A DNA stretch of 64,000 nucleotides from assembly GCF_041435115.1 (NCBI RefSeq), contig NZ_CP108046.1, positions 2,046,001 to 2,110,000 of the forward strand, read 5' to 3'. This DNA comes from Streptomyces sp. NBC_00289. GTDB taxonomy: Bacteria; Actinomycetota; Actinomycetes; Streptomycetales; Streptomycetaceae. Under the pieces are notes generated by a model that was not told where the DNA came from, did not search any database, and saw only the letters and a program-made list of their open reading frames with translations. The stretch's first letter is position 1, and each line of letters begins with the position of its first letter. Below, piece after piece: positions 7,360-15,678 of this stretch. The translations under genes were made by a program, and so were the position numbers.

Positions 7360-9723
7360 TCAGCTGCGCCAGTCCACCTTGAACACCCACGCGTACCGAC
7401 CCGCCTTCCGGGCCGCCTCGGGCACGTCGATCACCAGCGCTCCGTTGCGCACGGCCCACGTCAGGGGCCGGTCGTGGCCGAGCATCGTCACCTTGTCCCC
7501 GCTTCGGACGGGCACCGGCGCCTCGACGGTGAGCTTGGCACCCGGCCGGACCAGCGAGTGGATGTAGAACGCCTCGTCGGGACGGACGGTGAAGCGGAGG
7601 TCCTCGCCGAGCTGCGCGGTCCGCGACCAGTAGGTGGTGTCGTAGATCGCCTCCCCGTTGGTGCGCAGCCAGCGGCCCGTCTCACGCAGCCGGGTCTGCA
7701 TGATCTCGGGGATGGTTCCGTCGGCGCGGGGGCCGATGTCGAGGAGGAAGTTGCCGTTCTTGGACACGATGTCGACCAGGCTGTGCACGACCTCCTCGGC
7801 CGTCATGTAGGCGTCGTCGGGCGTGGCCTGGTTGTAGCCGTAGCTGAAGGGGTCGAGGCCGCGGCTGGCCTCCCACTTGGCGACGACCGTGTTGTCGTAC
7901 GTCGTGTACTCGGGGGTCGTGAAGTCGTGGAAGCCGATGCCCGAGCGGTTGTTGACGGTGACGTCGATCGGACGCGCCCGGTTCTTCGCGTGGTTGAAGT
8001 ACTCGGCGAGCACGTGGAGGCTGTCGTTGGCGCCGCCGATGTCGCACCAGATGACCTCGGGGTCGTAGCCCTCGATCAGTTCCAGCATCTGCGGGGCCTG
8101 GTAGTCCTTCACGAAGTCCTTGCCCGCGGTGTAGCCGGTGTACGGCACCGGCTCCAGGGTGTAGGGGTTGCGCGGGGCGTGGCCCATCCAGGGGTTGTCC
8201 GGGTTGAAGAACTCGGGCATCGAGAAGTAGAGCCCGCGGTGGAGTTCGGGCGTGTAGCGGCGCGAGGCCTCGAACAACTCCTTGACCAGGTCCCGGCGCG
8301 GGCCCAGCTTGACGGAGTTGCGGTCGGAGACCTTCGTGTCCCACAGGGCGAATCCCTCGTGGTGCTTGGAGGTCAGCACGTGGTACTGGGCGCCCGCGTC
8401 CCGGAACAGTTCGACCCAGGCGCGCGGATCGAACCGCTTCGCGGTGAACTGCGGGATGAAGTCGTCGTAGGCGAAGTCCTCCCCGTACTTCTCGCGGTGG
8501 TAGGCGTACACCGCGTCGCTGGGGTCCTGCAGGCTGTTCCAGTACCACTCGGCGTACTGCTTGCCGACCGGTGACCAGGCGGGCACGGAGTAGACGCCCC
8601 AGTGGATGAAGATGCCGAACTTGGCGCCGTTGAACCAGTAGGGCGCCTGGTGGCCGGAGAGGGAGGACTCGGTGGGCTGGTAGTCGGCGGTGCCCAGGGT
8701 CAGCCTGCTGTTCTTCGCGGTGACCCGGCTGCCGCGTCCGGTGACGGTCACCGAGCCGTCGCGGGTGGTGCCGGGCGCGGTGCCCGCGCGGTTGCGGATG
8801 CCGACGCGCACCCGGGCCTGCTCGCCGGGGTCGAGGCGGCGGACGCGGGCGGGCTCCACGGTGCGGGCGCCCGGCACGTCGACGCTCACGGACACGGCGT
8901 CGCGGGCGAGCACGGCGACCGTGCCCGCGTTGACGACCGTGGCCTCGACGCTCTGAGCGCCGGTGGATTCGAGGAGCGAGTTCGTGGAGCGGGCGTCCCG
9001 CAGGACCAGCGCGCGTCCCTGGGCGGCGGGCTGCAGGGACAGCGCGAAGACGTGGAGCGACGTCGTGTTCGCCTTCGCCGGGTTGGTGACCGGCAGGGTG
9101 ATCGCGACGGCCTCCCGCTGCGGGTCGAGCCACACCTCCGAGGTGCCGATCCCGACGCTGTGCTCGTCCTTGGTGCCGTCCGGTGTGTAGCGGTAGGGCG
9201 CGGACAGGGAGCCGCCCGCCGCGTACCAGTCGGCGCCGCCCAGGCCGGCGGTCGTGGTCGAGCCGTCCGCGTAGTGCACGGTGGCGTTGCCGGAGGCGTT
9301 GCCGTAGCTGCCCGCGGTGAGGAAGACGGCCGACAGGTAACGGCCGCCGGGCAGTTCGACCCGCTGGCCCATCGCGACGATGTTGTTCTTGGCGCCCGCC
9401 GCTGAGGACGGGAAGAGGAAGGGGATGCCGTCGACCTCGACCGGGCCCGCGGGGAGTTCCTCGCCCGGGAACGTGTAGCCCGAGCCGTCGAAGTCGCCGC
9501 CCCGCGCGGAGGCCGAGTCGATGGCGTCGTTGTCGAAGAGCGCGTCGAGCGGGACGGGGAGGGGGTCGGGGACGGGAACCCACTGAGCGGCGGGGGCGCC
9601 GAGCGGCTGGGCGTCGAGTGGCTGGGCAGCGTGCGCGTCGGTCGCCGATGCGAGCGGAAGGGCCGCCGCCGCCGTGACGCCGACCGCCGTGCCGAGGACC
9701 TGACGTCTTGGGTATGTGCTCAT
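7360..9723 (-). CDS. Secreted alpha-L-fucosidase (GH29), Tat signal
   Basis: A 787-residue exported enzyme expected to release L-fucose from glycans. The N-terminus STYPRRQVLGTAVG carries a twin-arginine motif followed by a hydrophobic stretch and AHA cleavage site. About 300 residues of beta-rich sequence (NPCBM/NEW3-like) precede the GH29 barrel, which begins near WFNGAKFGIFIHWGVYSVP. TSKHHEGFALWD and EVIWCDIGG, the expected nucleophile Asp, are recognisable. ATG 9723 has GGAG six bases upstream; an in-frame ATG at 9741 is a weaker choice. Much longer upstream extension is possible in frame but would place the Tat signal internally, so I reject it. Confidence 0.92.
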   Translation of the reverse strand: MSTYPRRQVLGTAVGVTAAAALPLASATDAHAAQPLDAQPLGAPAAQWVPVPDPLPVPLDALFDNDAIDSASARGGDFDGSGYTFPGEELPAGPVEVDGIPFLFPSSAAGAKNNIVAMGQRVELPGGRYLSAVFLTAGSYGNASGNATVHYADGSTTTAGLGGADWYAAGGSLSAPYRYTPDGTKDEHSVGIGTSEVWLDPQREAVAITLPVTNPAKANTTSLHVFALSLQPAAQGRALVLRDARSTNSLLESTGAQSVEATVVNAGTVAVLARDAVSVSVDVPGARTVEPARVRRLDPGEQARVRVGIRNRAGTAPGTTRDGSVTVTGRGSRVTAKNSRLTLGTADYQPTESSLSGHQAPYWFNGAKFGIFIHWGVYSVPAWSPVGKQYAEWYWNSLQDPSDAVYAYHREKYGEDFAYDDFIPQFTAKRFDPRAWVELFRDAGAQYHVLTSKHHEGFALWDTKVSDRNSVKLGPRRDLVKELFEASRRYTPELHRGLYFSMPEFFNPDNPWMGHAPRNPYTLEPVPYTGYTAGKDFVKDYQAPQMLELIEGYDPEVIWCDIGGANDSLHVLAEYFNHAKNRARPIDVTVNNRSGIGFHDFTTPEYTTYDNTVVAKWEASRGLDPFSYGYNQATPDDAYMTAEEVVHSLVDIVSKNGNFLLDIGPRADGTIPEIMQTRLRETGRWLRTNGEAIYDTTYWSRTAQLGEDLRFTVRPDEAFYIHSLVRPGAKLTVEAPVPVRSGDKVTMLGHDRPLTWAVRNGALVIDVPEAARKAGRYAWVFKVDWRS

Positions 9724-9738
9724 GAACGGCTCCAGATT

Positions 9739-9830
9739 CATCGGATGTCTGATGATTGAGCGGACTCGATGACCTGTCAATGGGGCAGAAGGGCAGGGAT
9801 GTTGAGCGATTGGTCGGATGACCAGTCGGT
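9739..9830 (-). promoter_or_regulatory. Candidate promoter and palindromic operator sites for the fucosidase gene
   Basis: On the minus strand a perfect TTGACA -35 element lies at 9780-9775. It is followed 17 bases later by AATCAT, a weak -10. Two inverted repeats flank it: CATC-G-GATG at 9739-9747 and TGGTC-GGAT-GACCA at 9811-9824. The second shares TGGTC arms with the GntR operator at 3272 but has a four-base spacer, so common control is only a suggestion. Confidence 0.35.
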
Positions 9831-9986
9831 CAATGGATGGCGGGCGACCAGGACTTGTGATCAGCGCGGGAGGACCGGCCCGCACGTCCCGGGCGCGTAC
9901 TCTCGACGCGGAGCCCCGCCCCCGGGCACAGTTGCCACCACGTACTCGCCAGTACGCCCGCCGCATCGCACCCCCGAGGAGCCCGA

Positions 9987-11330
9987 GTGACCAACTGGGT
10001 CGGCCGGACCGCCGCCGAGATCGCCGCCGCCGTACGCGAGAAGCGGGCCACACCCAGCGAGGTGGTGGCCGAGCACCTCGACCGGATCGAGCGGCTCGAC
10101 GGCCGCGTGGGCGCTTTCCGCACGGTGCGGACCGGGGCGGCGCTCGCCGAGGCCGAGGAGGTGGGCGCCCGCGGCGACCTGGCCGAACTGCCGCTCGCCG
10201 GCGTGCCGGTGGCCGTCAAGGACAACCTGGCCGTGCGCGGGGAGTCCACCCGGATCGGCTCCGCCGCGACGCCGGACACCCCCGCGGACGAGGATCACGT
10301 CACGGTGGCCCGGCTGCGGGCGGCGGGCGCGGTGGTGGTGGGTCTGACGAACGTGCCGGAGCTGTGCGTCTTCGGCACCACGGAGGGCGTGCACGGCACC
10401 GCCCGCAACCCCTGGGACACCTCCCGCACGGCGGGCGGCTCCTCCGGCGGCAGCGCCGCCGCGGTGGCCGCCGGGCTGGTGCCGGTCGCGCTCGGCAACG
10501 ATGGCATGGGCTCCCTGCGCATCCCCGCGGCCAACTGCGGTCTGGTCACCATCAAGCCGGGCCCCGGCGTGGTCCCGGCCGGCATCGGTGAGGGCGACTG
10601 GTTCGGCATGTCCGAGAACGGGCCCCTGGCGACGACGGTCGAGGACGCGCGCCTGATGCTCTCGGTCCTGGCGGGCGCCGGGTTCGCGGCGCCGCCGCAG
10701 GCCGGGACCCGCAGGATCGCCGTCTCCCTGCGCAGCCCGCTCACCGGCATCGTCGTCACCCGGCCGTACACGGCCGCCGTACGCGAGGCGGCCGGGCTGC
10801 TGATGAAGGCCGGTCACCAGGTCCGCCGCGCCGACCCGCCCTACCCGCAGTCGCTGAGCCTCACCTCGCTCGCGCACTGGACCGCCGGGACCTCCGTCGA
10901 CGCACAGCACCTCGACCCGCGGCTGCTGACCCGGCGCACCCGGGTCCACGCGGCCGTCGGCCGCCGCTTCGTGGGCACCGTGCGGACCGGCGAGGCGCGC
11001 GAACGGCTGCGCCGTCGCCTGGAGCCGTTCTTCGCGGAGTACGACGTGCTGCTCATGCCGGCGCTCGCCCGCCGCTCCCCCAAGGCCGGCCCCTGGCACG
11101 AGCGGGGCTGGCTGCGCAACGTCCTGGCCAACACGAACTACTCACCGCTCACCCCGCCGTGGAACCTCACCGGCTGGCCCGCGATGTCGGTCCCGTTCGG
11201 CACCCTGCCCTCCGGCGCCCCCTGTGCCGTCCAGCTCGTCGCGCGGCCGGGTTCGGAGGAGGAACTCCTGACGCTCGCGAAGCAGTTGGAGAAGGCCCAC
11301 CCGTGGCAGCGGACGGCACCGCTCGACTGA
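9987..11330 (+). CDS. Amidase (amidase-signature family)
   Basis: A 447-residue amidohydrolase of the GatA/amidase-signature class, hydrolysing a C-N amide bond with a Ser-cisSer-Lys triad. The lysine is in LAGVPVAVKDN, the Gly/Ser-rich signature is TAGGSSGGSAAAVAAG, and the cis-Ser/nucleophile region reads GNDGMGSLRIPAANCG. The usual motif there is GxDGGGSIRIPA, so one Gly is Met. GTG 9987 follows GAGGAG by five bases. No signal peptide is seen. The substrate is unknown, and the gene stands alone, so a role in GatCAB tRNA amidation is unlikely. It is convergent with the frameshifted GNAT gene (12 bp apart). Confidence 0.9.
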   Translation: MTNWVGRTAAEIAAAVREKRATPSEVVAEHLDRIERLDGRVGAFRTVRTGAALAEAEEVGARGDLAELPLAGVPVAVKDNLAVRGESTRIGSAATPDTPADEDHVTVARLRAAGAVVVGLTNVPELCVFGTTEGVHGTARNPWDTSRTAGGSSGGSAAAVAAGLVPVALGNDGMGSLRIPAANCGLVTIKPGPGVVPAGIGEGDWFGMSENGPLATTVEDARLMLSVLAGAGFAAPPQAGTRRIAVSLRSPLTGIVVTRPYTAAVREAAGLLMKAGHQVRRADPPYPQSLSLTSLAHWTAGTSVDAQHLDPRLLTRRTRVHAAVGRRFVGTVRTGEARERLRRRLEPFFAEYDVLLMPALARRSPKAGPWHERGWLRNVLANTNYSPLTPPWNLTGWPAMSVPFGTLPSGAPCAVQLVARPGSEEELLTLAKQLEKAHPWQRTAPLD

Positions 11331-11342
11331 ACTCCCCGTGCC

Positions 11343-11824
11343 TCAGAGCGCCTTGTACATGATGTGCAGCCCCACCCGCCCCTGCCGGGGATGGTCGTAG
11401 GCGTCCGGGACGGTGCCCAGGACCGTGAAGCCGAGGGAGGTCCACAACCGCACGGCCGGGTTGGTCTCCACGACGGCGTTGAACACCATGGCCGGTAGCC
11501 CTCCGCCGCGGCCGCGGCGAGGACGTGTTCGGCGAGGGCGCGGCCGATGCCGCGGCCGCCCCGGTCGGGGTCGACCATGAACGCGGCGTTGGCGACGCGG
11601 GCGGCGGGGCCGCCGTAGTTCGGGGTGACGTAGGCGGAGGCGAGCACGGCTCCGGTCTCGTCCTCGGCGACGTAGACCCGTTTCGCCGGGCTCATCCACA
11701 GGGACCGGGCCGCCTCCTCGGAGGTGTCCCGGTCCCAGGTGTAGGTCTCGCCGGCGGCGACGATCCGGTGCCAGAAAGGCCAGATCCGCGGCCAGTCCTC
11801 GGCCGCGGCTTCTCTGATCAGCAT
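11343..11824 (-). pseudogene. GNAT N-acetyltransferase with a one-base frameshift
   Basis: Acetyl-CoA-dependent acetyltransferase of the GNAT fold, 160 residues if the frame is restored. The first part (LIREAAAEDWPRIWPFWHRI to the acetyl-CoA loop DPDRGGRGIGRALAEHVL) is in one frame. After EGYR, near 11491-11495, the natural continuation MVFNAVVETNPAVRLWTSLG and the terminal VGLHIMYKAL are in another frame and end at 11343. Restoring one missing base (CGGCC to CGGGCC) joins them. The unshifted frame runs into low-quality sequence and ends inside the amidase gene at 11138. It is either a true recent frameshift or a base-calling error in a G/C run. Confidence 0.8.
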
Positions 11825-11881
11825 GGGCGTGAGTCTCGCACGCCCATGCGGTCGGCGATCGCGAACGGTTGTGCCGGTGGG

Positions 11882-12055
11882 TCAGTCCACGCTGGGCAGG
11901 ATGTGGGGCTCGGCGAGGTCGTCCTCGTAGCCCGCCAGGCGGATCGGTGCGGACCGGGCCCACACGTCGAGGCTGCCGAGCTCGCCGGGCCGGCGGCCTG
12001 CGCGCTCCGTGCGTTCCTTGGGGCGCTGATCGCGATTCGTCTTCTCCGGTGTCAC
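11882..12055 (-). CDS. Small protein of unknown function (57 aa)
   Basis: I do not recognise this gene. It starts at GTG 12055 behind a textbook AAGGAG with a six-base spacer. The first half is charged (KTNRDQRPKERTERAGRR). The second half is a well-formed mixed sequence, LDVWARSAPIRLAGYEDDL, ending AEPHILPSVD. No membrane segment, signal peptide or cysteine is present. The charged leader followed by a patterned C-terminus could suggest a peptide substrate, but no modifying enzyme is next to it. It lies between the GNAT pseudogene and an AT-richer intergenic region. Confidence 0.65.
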   Translation of the reverse strand: MTPEKTNRDQRPKERTERAGRRPGELGSLDVWARSAPIRLAGYEDDLAEPHILPSVD

Positions 12056-12525
12056 CGCGCACTCCTTATGTGTCGGATCACCCTCGGGGCACCTGCCAGT
12101 CTGCGATCCGGCTCCCGGCGCCCGCTCGGGTCTGAGTGGAAAACAGTTCGGACGCGGTGGCGCCGGTACCTCGTACGAGAGCAGGCCGCTGTGAACCGGC
12201 TTGTCCCATGACGGACCGTGGGTGTGGGTAGAACCCTTTGCTGCTGTCCGTCCGCTACAGACTAACCAAATGAGCGGGGGTCCGCTCGATGGGGCTGAAA
12301 ACAAACGGTAACTATCGCAAGTCGCCCCGCGCACAGCGGTACTGAGTCTGCACCCATTTGTCACGTGAAGTGCGATTTACGCTCACTCGTTCGGCCTATG
12401 TCGCCGAAAGCATCCGCGAGCGGGGACCGAACGCGCCGCGTAGTTCAGGTCCCGTTGGCCGCATCGCAAGAAGCCCATGATCTGCTGTCGGACGGCAAGG
12501 GCTCGTCCGGCGGGAGGACTGGCGC
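12056..12525. other. Intergenic region, no gene seen
   Basis: About 470 bp with AT content above the window average around 12230-12420. It lies between the divergent 57-residue gene and the HD-like gene, so promoters for both are expected here. I see no convincing open frame, no clear terminator and no confident -35/-10 pair. Confidence 0.5.
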
Positions 12526-12975
12526 ATGGAGCTGCGCGGTGTCGAAGAGCTGATGGATCTGCTGTACGCCTGCCGGGCCGCGCCGGCCGGCCCGGCTCCC
12601 GGCGGCCGGGCCGATCCGCACCAGCACGCGCTGCGGACCGCCGCGCTGCTGCGCCGCGGCCGCCCCGCCGACAAGGAGCTCCAGCTGGCGGGCCTGGTGC
12701 AGGCCATCGGCCCGCTGCTGCGGCCCGGCGACGAACGCGGCCACCGGGATCACGCGGCCGACGCGGTGCGATCCCTGCTCGGCGCACGGGTCGCCGGCCT
12801 CGTCCGCGGCCACGTCCGCTCCGTCGCGGGCCCCGCCGACGACGACCTGCTGCGCCTGCGCCAAGCCGACGAGGAAGCCCGGACCGCCCGCTTCGACGCC
12901 GGCGTCCTGGAGGACTGGCGCACCGTGCTGGAGCTGGTCGCGGCACGGAACTCACGTCTCGGGGCTGTCGACTGA
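12526..12975 (+). CDS. HD-domain-like protein with degenerate metal site
   Basis: A 149-residue helical protein resembling the small HD phosphohydrolase/oxygenase family related to PhnZ. A histidine context HQHALRTAALL (His34) is followed by KELQLAGLVQAIGPLL (residues 50-65), where true members have HDIG; here it is QAIG. A later histidine is in LVRGHVRSVAGPADD. The metal-binding HD dyad is therefore missing and catalysis is doubtful. ATG 12526 has GGGAGG eight bases upstream. It lies 25 bp before the SDR gene on the same strand and may be cotranscribed. Function unknown. Confidence 0.7.
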   Translation: MELRGVEELMDLLYACRAAPAGPAPGGRADPHQHALRTAALLRRGRPADKELQLAGLVQAIGPLLRPGDERGHRDHAADAVRSLLGARVAGLVRGHVRSVAGPADDDLLRLRQADEEARTARFDAGVLEDWRTVLELVAARNSRLGAVD

Positions 12976-13000
12976 CGGACCGTCATGAGACGGTACGGCG

Positions 13001-13834
13001 ATGACCTCGCGACACGCACTCCGGGGCAGGGCCGCCGTCGTCACCGGGGGCACCCGGGGCATCGGGCTGGCCGTCGCCCGGGAGTTGACCGCGGCCGGGG
13101 CGCTCGTGTGCGTGACCGCGCGGAACGCCGAGGACGTACGGCGCACCGCCGGGGACCTGGGCGGCATCGGGCTGGCGGGCAGCGTCGCCGACCCGGCCCA
13201 CCTGGCGGAGGTCACAGAGCTGGTGCTGCGCGAGTTCGGCCGGATCGATGTGGTCGTGAACAACGCGGCGACCAACCGGCCGTACGGACCGCTCATGGAC
13301 GCCGACCCGGACGCCTGGCGCGAGGCGTTCACCGTCAACGTCGAGGCCCCGCTGCGGCTCGTGCGGTGCGCGTGGCGGGCGTGGATGTGCCGGCACGGCG
13401 GTGCCGTCGTCAACGTCTGCACCGAGGGCGCCGGGCACGTCGGGCCGCACGTCGGCGCGTACGGCACCAGCAAGGCGGCCCTGCTGCACCTGACGCGGCA
13501 GCTCGCGGGCGAGCTCGCGCCGAAGGTGCGGGTCAACTCCGTCTCCCCCGGCCTGGTCCGCACCGAGATGGCGCGGTTCGTGTGGGAGCGGGACGAGCGA
13601 GAGGTGGCCGCCGGACTGCCGCTCGGGCGGATCGGCGAACCGGCGGACGTGGCGCGGGCCGTGACCTGGCTGGCGTCCGACGACGCCGCGTGGATCACCG
13701 GCGCGGACCTGCTGGTGGACGGCGGCACCCGGGTGCGGGCCGCGTACACGTCGGGCGGGTACGCGGTGCACGAGCGCCTGCGGTCGGCGAAGCCCCCGGA
13801 CACCGACGCGGCGGGCCCGCCCGGACAGAGCTGA
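13001..13834 (+). CDS. SDR-family NAD(P)-dependent oxidoreductase (FabG-like)
   Basis: A 277-residue classical short-chain dehydrogenase/reductase. It has the cofactor motif TGGTRGIG near residue 16, VNNAAT, and the catalytic YGTSK (Tyr and Lys present). The C-terminal proline-glycine rich motif SPGLVRTEMA and the end motif ITGADLLVDGGTRV are classical. About 30 extra residues follow the usual end. The substrate cannot be inferred. The start ATG 13001 has only a weak SD, and the gene follows the HD-like gene closely. Confidence 0.9.
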   Translation: MTSRHALRGRAAVVTGGTRGIGLAVARELTAAGALVCVTARNAEDVRRTAGDLGGIGLAGSVADPAHLAEVTELVLREFGRIDVVVNNAATNRPYGPLMDADPDAWREAFTVNVEAPLRLVRCAWRAWMCRHGGAVVNVCTEGAGHVGPHVGAYGTSKAALLHLTRQLAGELAPKVRVNSVSPGLVRTEMARFVWERDEREVAAGLPLGRIGEPADVARAVTWLASDDAAWITGADLLVDGGTRVRAAYTSGGYAVHERLRSAKPPDTDAAGPPGQS

Positions 13835-14097
13835 CCACGGGTCCCCGGCCGTCGCCCCCGGTGGTGCTGTGGGCAGCGGCGGAGCAAGGGGTGCCCGAGA
13901 TCGAGGTGACCACGCGACCGCCCTCCGGACGGGCGACAGGCCCGTGGGTGGACCTGCTTGGAGTCGAACCAGGAAGTAAGCGTGACCGGCGCACCGGGCA
14001 CCCGGCGTTCCGGTCCCAGCGTAGGCCGGGCACACCCGGAGGGGCCACCGGATTCACGCCCGCCCGGGCCGGCCCGCCGGCAGCCCGCCCCCGGATC
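13835..14097. other. Intergenic region with a tRNA T-arm-like fragment
   Basis: Between the SDR and the convergent zinc-ribbon SDR. On the minus strand at about 13954-13975 the sequence CCTGGTTCGACTCCAAG looks like a tRNA T-arm and loop. No matching acceptor, D-arm or anticodon arm could be built around it. I regard it as a possible tRNA remnant or chance match. No protein gene is seen. Confidence 0.3.
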
Positions 14098-15573
14098 TCA
14101 CCACTTGCCGGGCGCGTAGTCCTTCAGGAAGACGCCGAACAGGTCCTCGCCCTCCTCGCCGCGCACGATCGGGTCGTAGACGCGGGCCGCGCCGTCCACC
14201 AGGTCGAGCGGGGCGTGGAAGCCGGCCTCGGCGAGGCGGAGCTTGTCGGGGTGCGGGCGCTCGTCGGTGATCCAGCCGGTGTCGACCGCCGTCATCAGGA
14301 TGCCGTCCTTCTCGAACATCTCCTGCGCGCTGGTGCGCGTGAGCATGTTCAGGGCGGCCTTGGCCATGTTCGTGTGCGGGTGGCCGGCCCCCTTGTAACC
14401 GCGGTTGAAGACGCCCTCCATCGCGGAGACGTTCACGATGTACGTCCGCCGCGCCTCGGCCGCCGCCATCGACGCCCGCAGGCTGCTGATCAGGATGAAC
14501 GGGGCCGTGGAGTTGCAGAGCTGGACCTCCAGCAGCTCGACCGGCGTGACCTCCTCGACCGCCTGGATCCAGCTGTTGGTGTCGTGCAGGTCGGGCACGA
14601 GACCGCCCGCGTCGATCGCCGTGCCGGCCGCGATCCGCTCCAGGGAGGCGGAACCCGACACCAGGGCCAGGTCCGTCACGTCCTGGGCGGTGAGCGCGCC
14701 GCCGCCCGCCACCGGGAGGGCGGCGACCGCGCCGGAGCCGAAGGTGCCGATCACCTCGGCGGCGGGCAGTTCGCCCGCCGGCAGCGGTGCGGACTCGGCG
14801 CTGAGCAGCTCGCCGTAGGCCTGCGGGGAGCGTCGTACCGTCTGCGCCGCGTTGTTGATCAGGATGTCCAGCGGGCCGGCGGCGGCGACCGAGTCGGCGA
14901 GCGCGACGACCTGCGCCGGGTCGCGCAGGTCGATGCCGACGATCTTCAGGCGGTGGATCCAGTCGGCGCTGTCGGGCTGCGCCTTGAAGCGTCGGATCGC
15001 GTCGTTCGGAAAGCGCGTGGTGATGGTGGTGTGGGCACCGTCACGCAGCAGCCGCAGCGCAATGTACATGCCGATCTTGGCGCGGCCGCCGGTGAGCAGC
15101 GCGCGCTTGCCGGTGAGGTCGGTCCGGGCGTCGCGGCGGGCGCGGTTCTCGGCGGCGCAGTCCTGGCAGAGCTGGTGGTAGAAGTAGTCGACCTCGACGT
15201 AGCGGGCCTTGCAGGTGTAGCAGGAGCGGGGGCGCTGGAGTATCCCCGCGATCTGCCCCTGCTCGGTGACCGACGAGGGCAGGATGCCTTCCGTCTCGTC
15301 GTCGATGCGCTGGGCGGAGCCCGTCGCGGTGGACTCGGTGACGGCCTTGTCGTGCGCGGTCTTCGCGGCCCTGCGCTCCTGGCGGCGGCGCTGCTTGACG
15401 GTGCGGTAGATGCCCGCGGTGGCCCGGCGGACGGCGACGGCGTCGGGGTGGTCGACGTCCAGTTCGTCGAGTTCCGCGAGCACGCCGAGGCACAGGGCGA
15501 GCCGCTCGGGGTCGATGCCGGGCCCGTAGACGATCTCGTCCGTGGTCGCCGAGCCGTTGTCTGTCACCGTCAT
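14098..15573 (-). CDS. Zinc-ribbon-containing SDR-like protein lacking the catalytic tyrosine
   Basis: A 491-residue two-part protein. Residues about 1-145 are charged and helical and end in a CYTC (118-121) / CQDC (136-139) zinc-binding pair. From about 153 an SDR Rossmann domain begins (RALLTGGRAKIG, then DILINNAAQTV). The serine strand is present (YIVNVSAMEG), but the Y-x3-K motif reads HTNMAKAALN, with Thr where the catalytic Tyr belongs. A large insert with low-complexity Ala/Gly sequence separates the halves. Normal SDR chemistry is doubtful; cofactor binding with a structural or sensing role is possible. It stands alone, with a weak SD at ATG 15573. Confidence 0.85.
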   Translation of the reverse strand: MTVTDNGSATTDEIVYGPGIDPERLALCLGVLAELDELDVDHPDAVAVRRATAGIYRTVKQRRRQERRAAKTAHDKAVTESTATGSAQRIDDETEGILPSSVTEQGQIAGILQRPRSCYTCKARYVEVDYFYHQLCQDCAAENRARRDARTDLTGKRALLTGGRAKIGMYIALRLLRDGAHTTITTRFPNDAIRRFKAQPDSADWIHRLKIVGIDLRDPAQVVALADSVAAAGPLDILINNAAQTVRRSPQAYGELLSAESAPLPAGELPAAEVIGTFGSGAVAALPVAGGGALTAQDVTDLALVSGSASLERIAAGTAIDAGGLVPDLHDTNSWIQAVEEVTPVELLEVQLCNSTAPFILISSLRASMAAAEARRTYIVNVSAMEGVFNRGYKGAGHPHTNMAKAALNMLTRTSAQEMFEKDGILMTAVDTGWITDERPHPDKLRLAEAGFHAPLDLVDGAARVYDPIVRGEEGEDLFGVFLKDYAPGKW

Positions 15574-15678
15574 GGCCGCTGCCGTTTCCTGGGTCTCCCG
15601 TCGCGGTGCTCCGACCGAGCCCGCTTTCGAACGGGGAATTCTACGGAGCGCCGGGCTGTACCACCAAAACCGGGATGA

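Noticed and set aside
13935..14020. tRNA gene suggested by a T-arm-like CCTGGTTCGACTCC on the minus strand
   Set aside because: No acceptor stem, D-arm or anticodon arm could be paired around it; at most a remnant.
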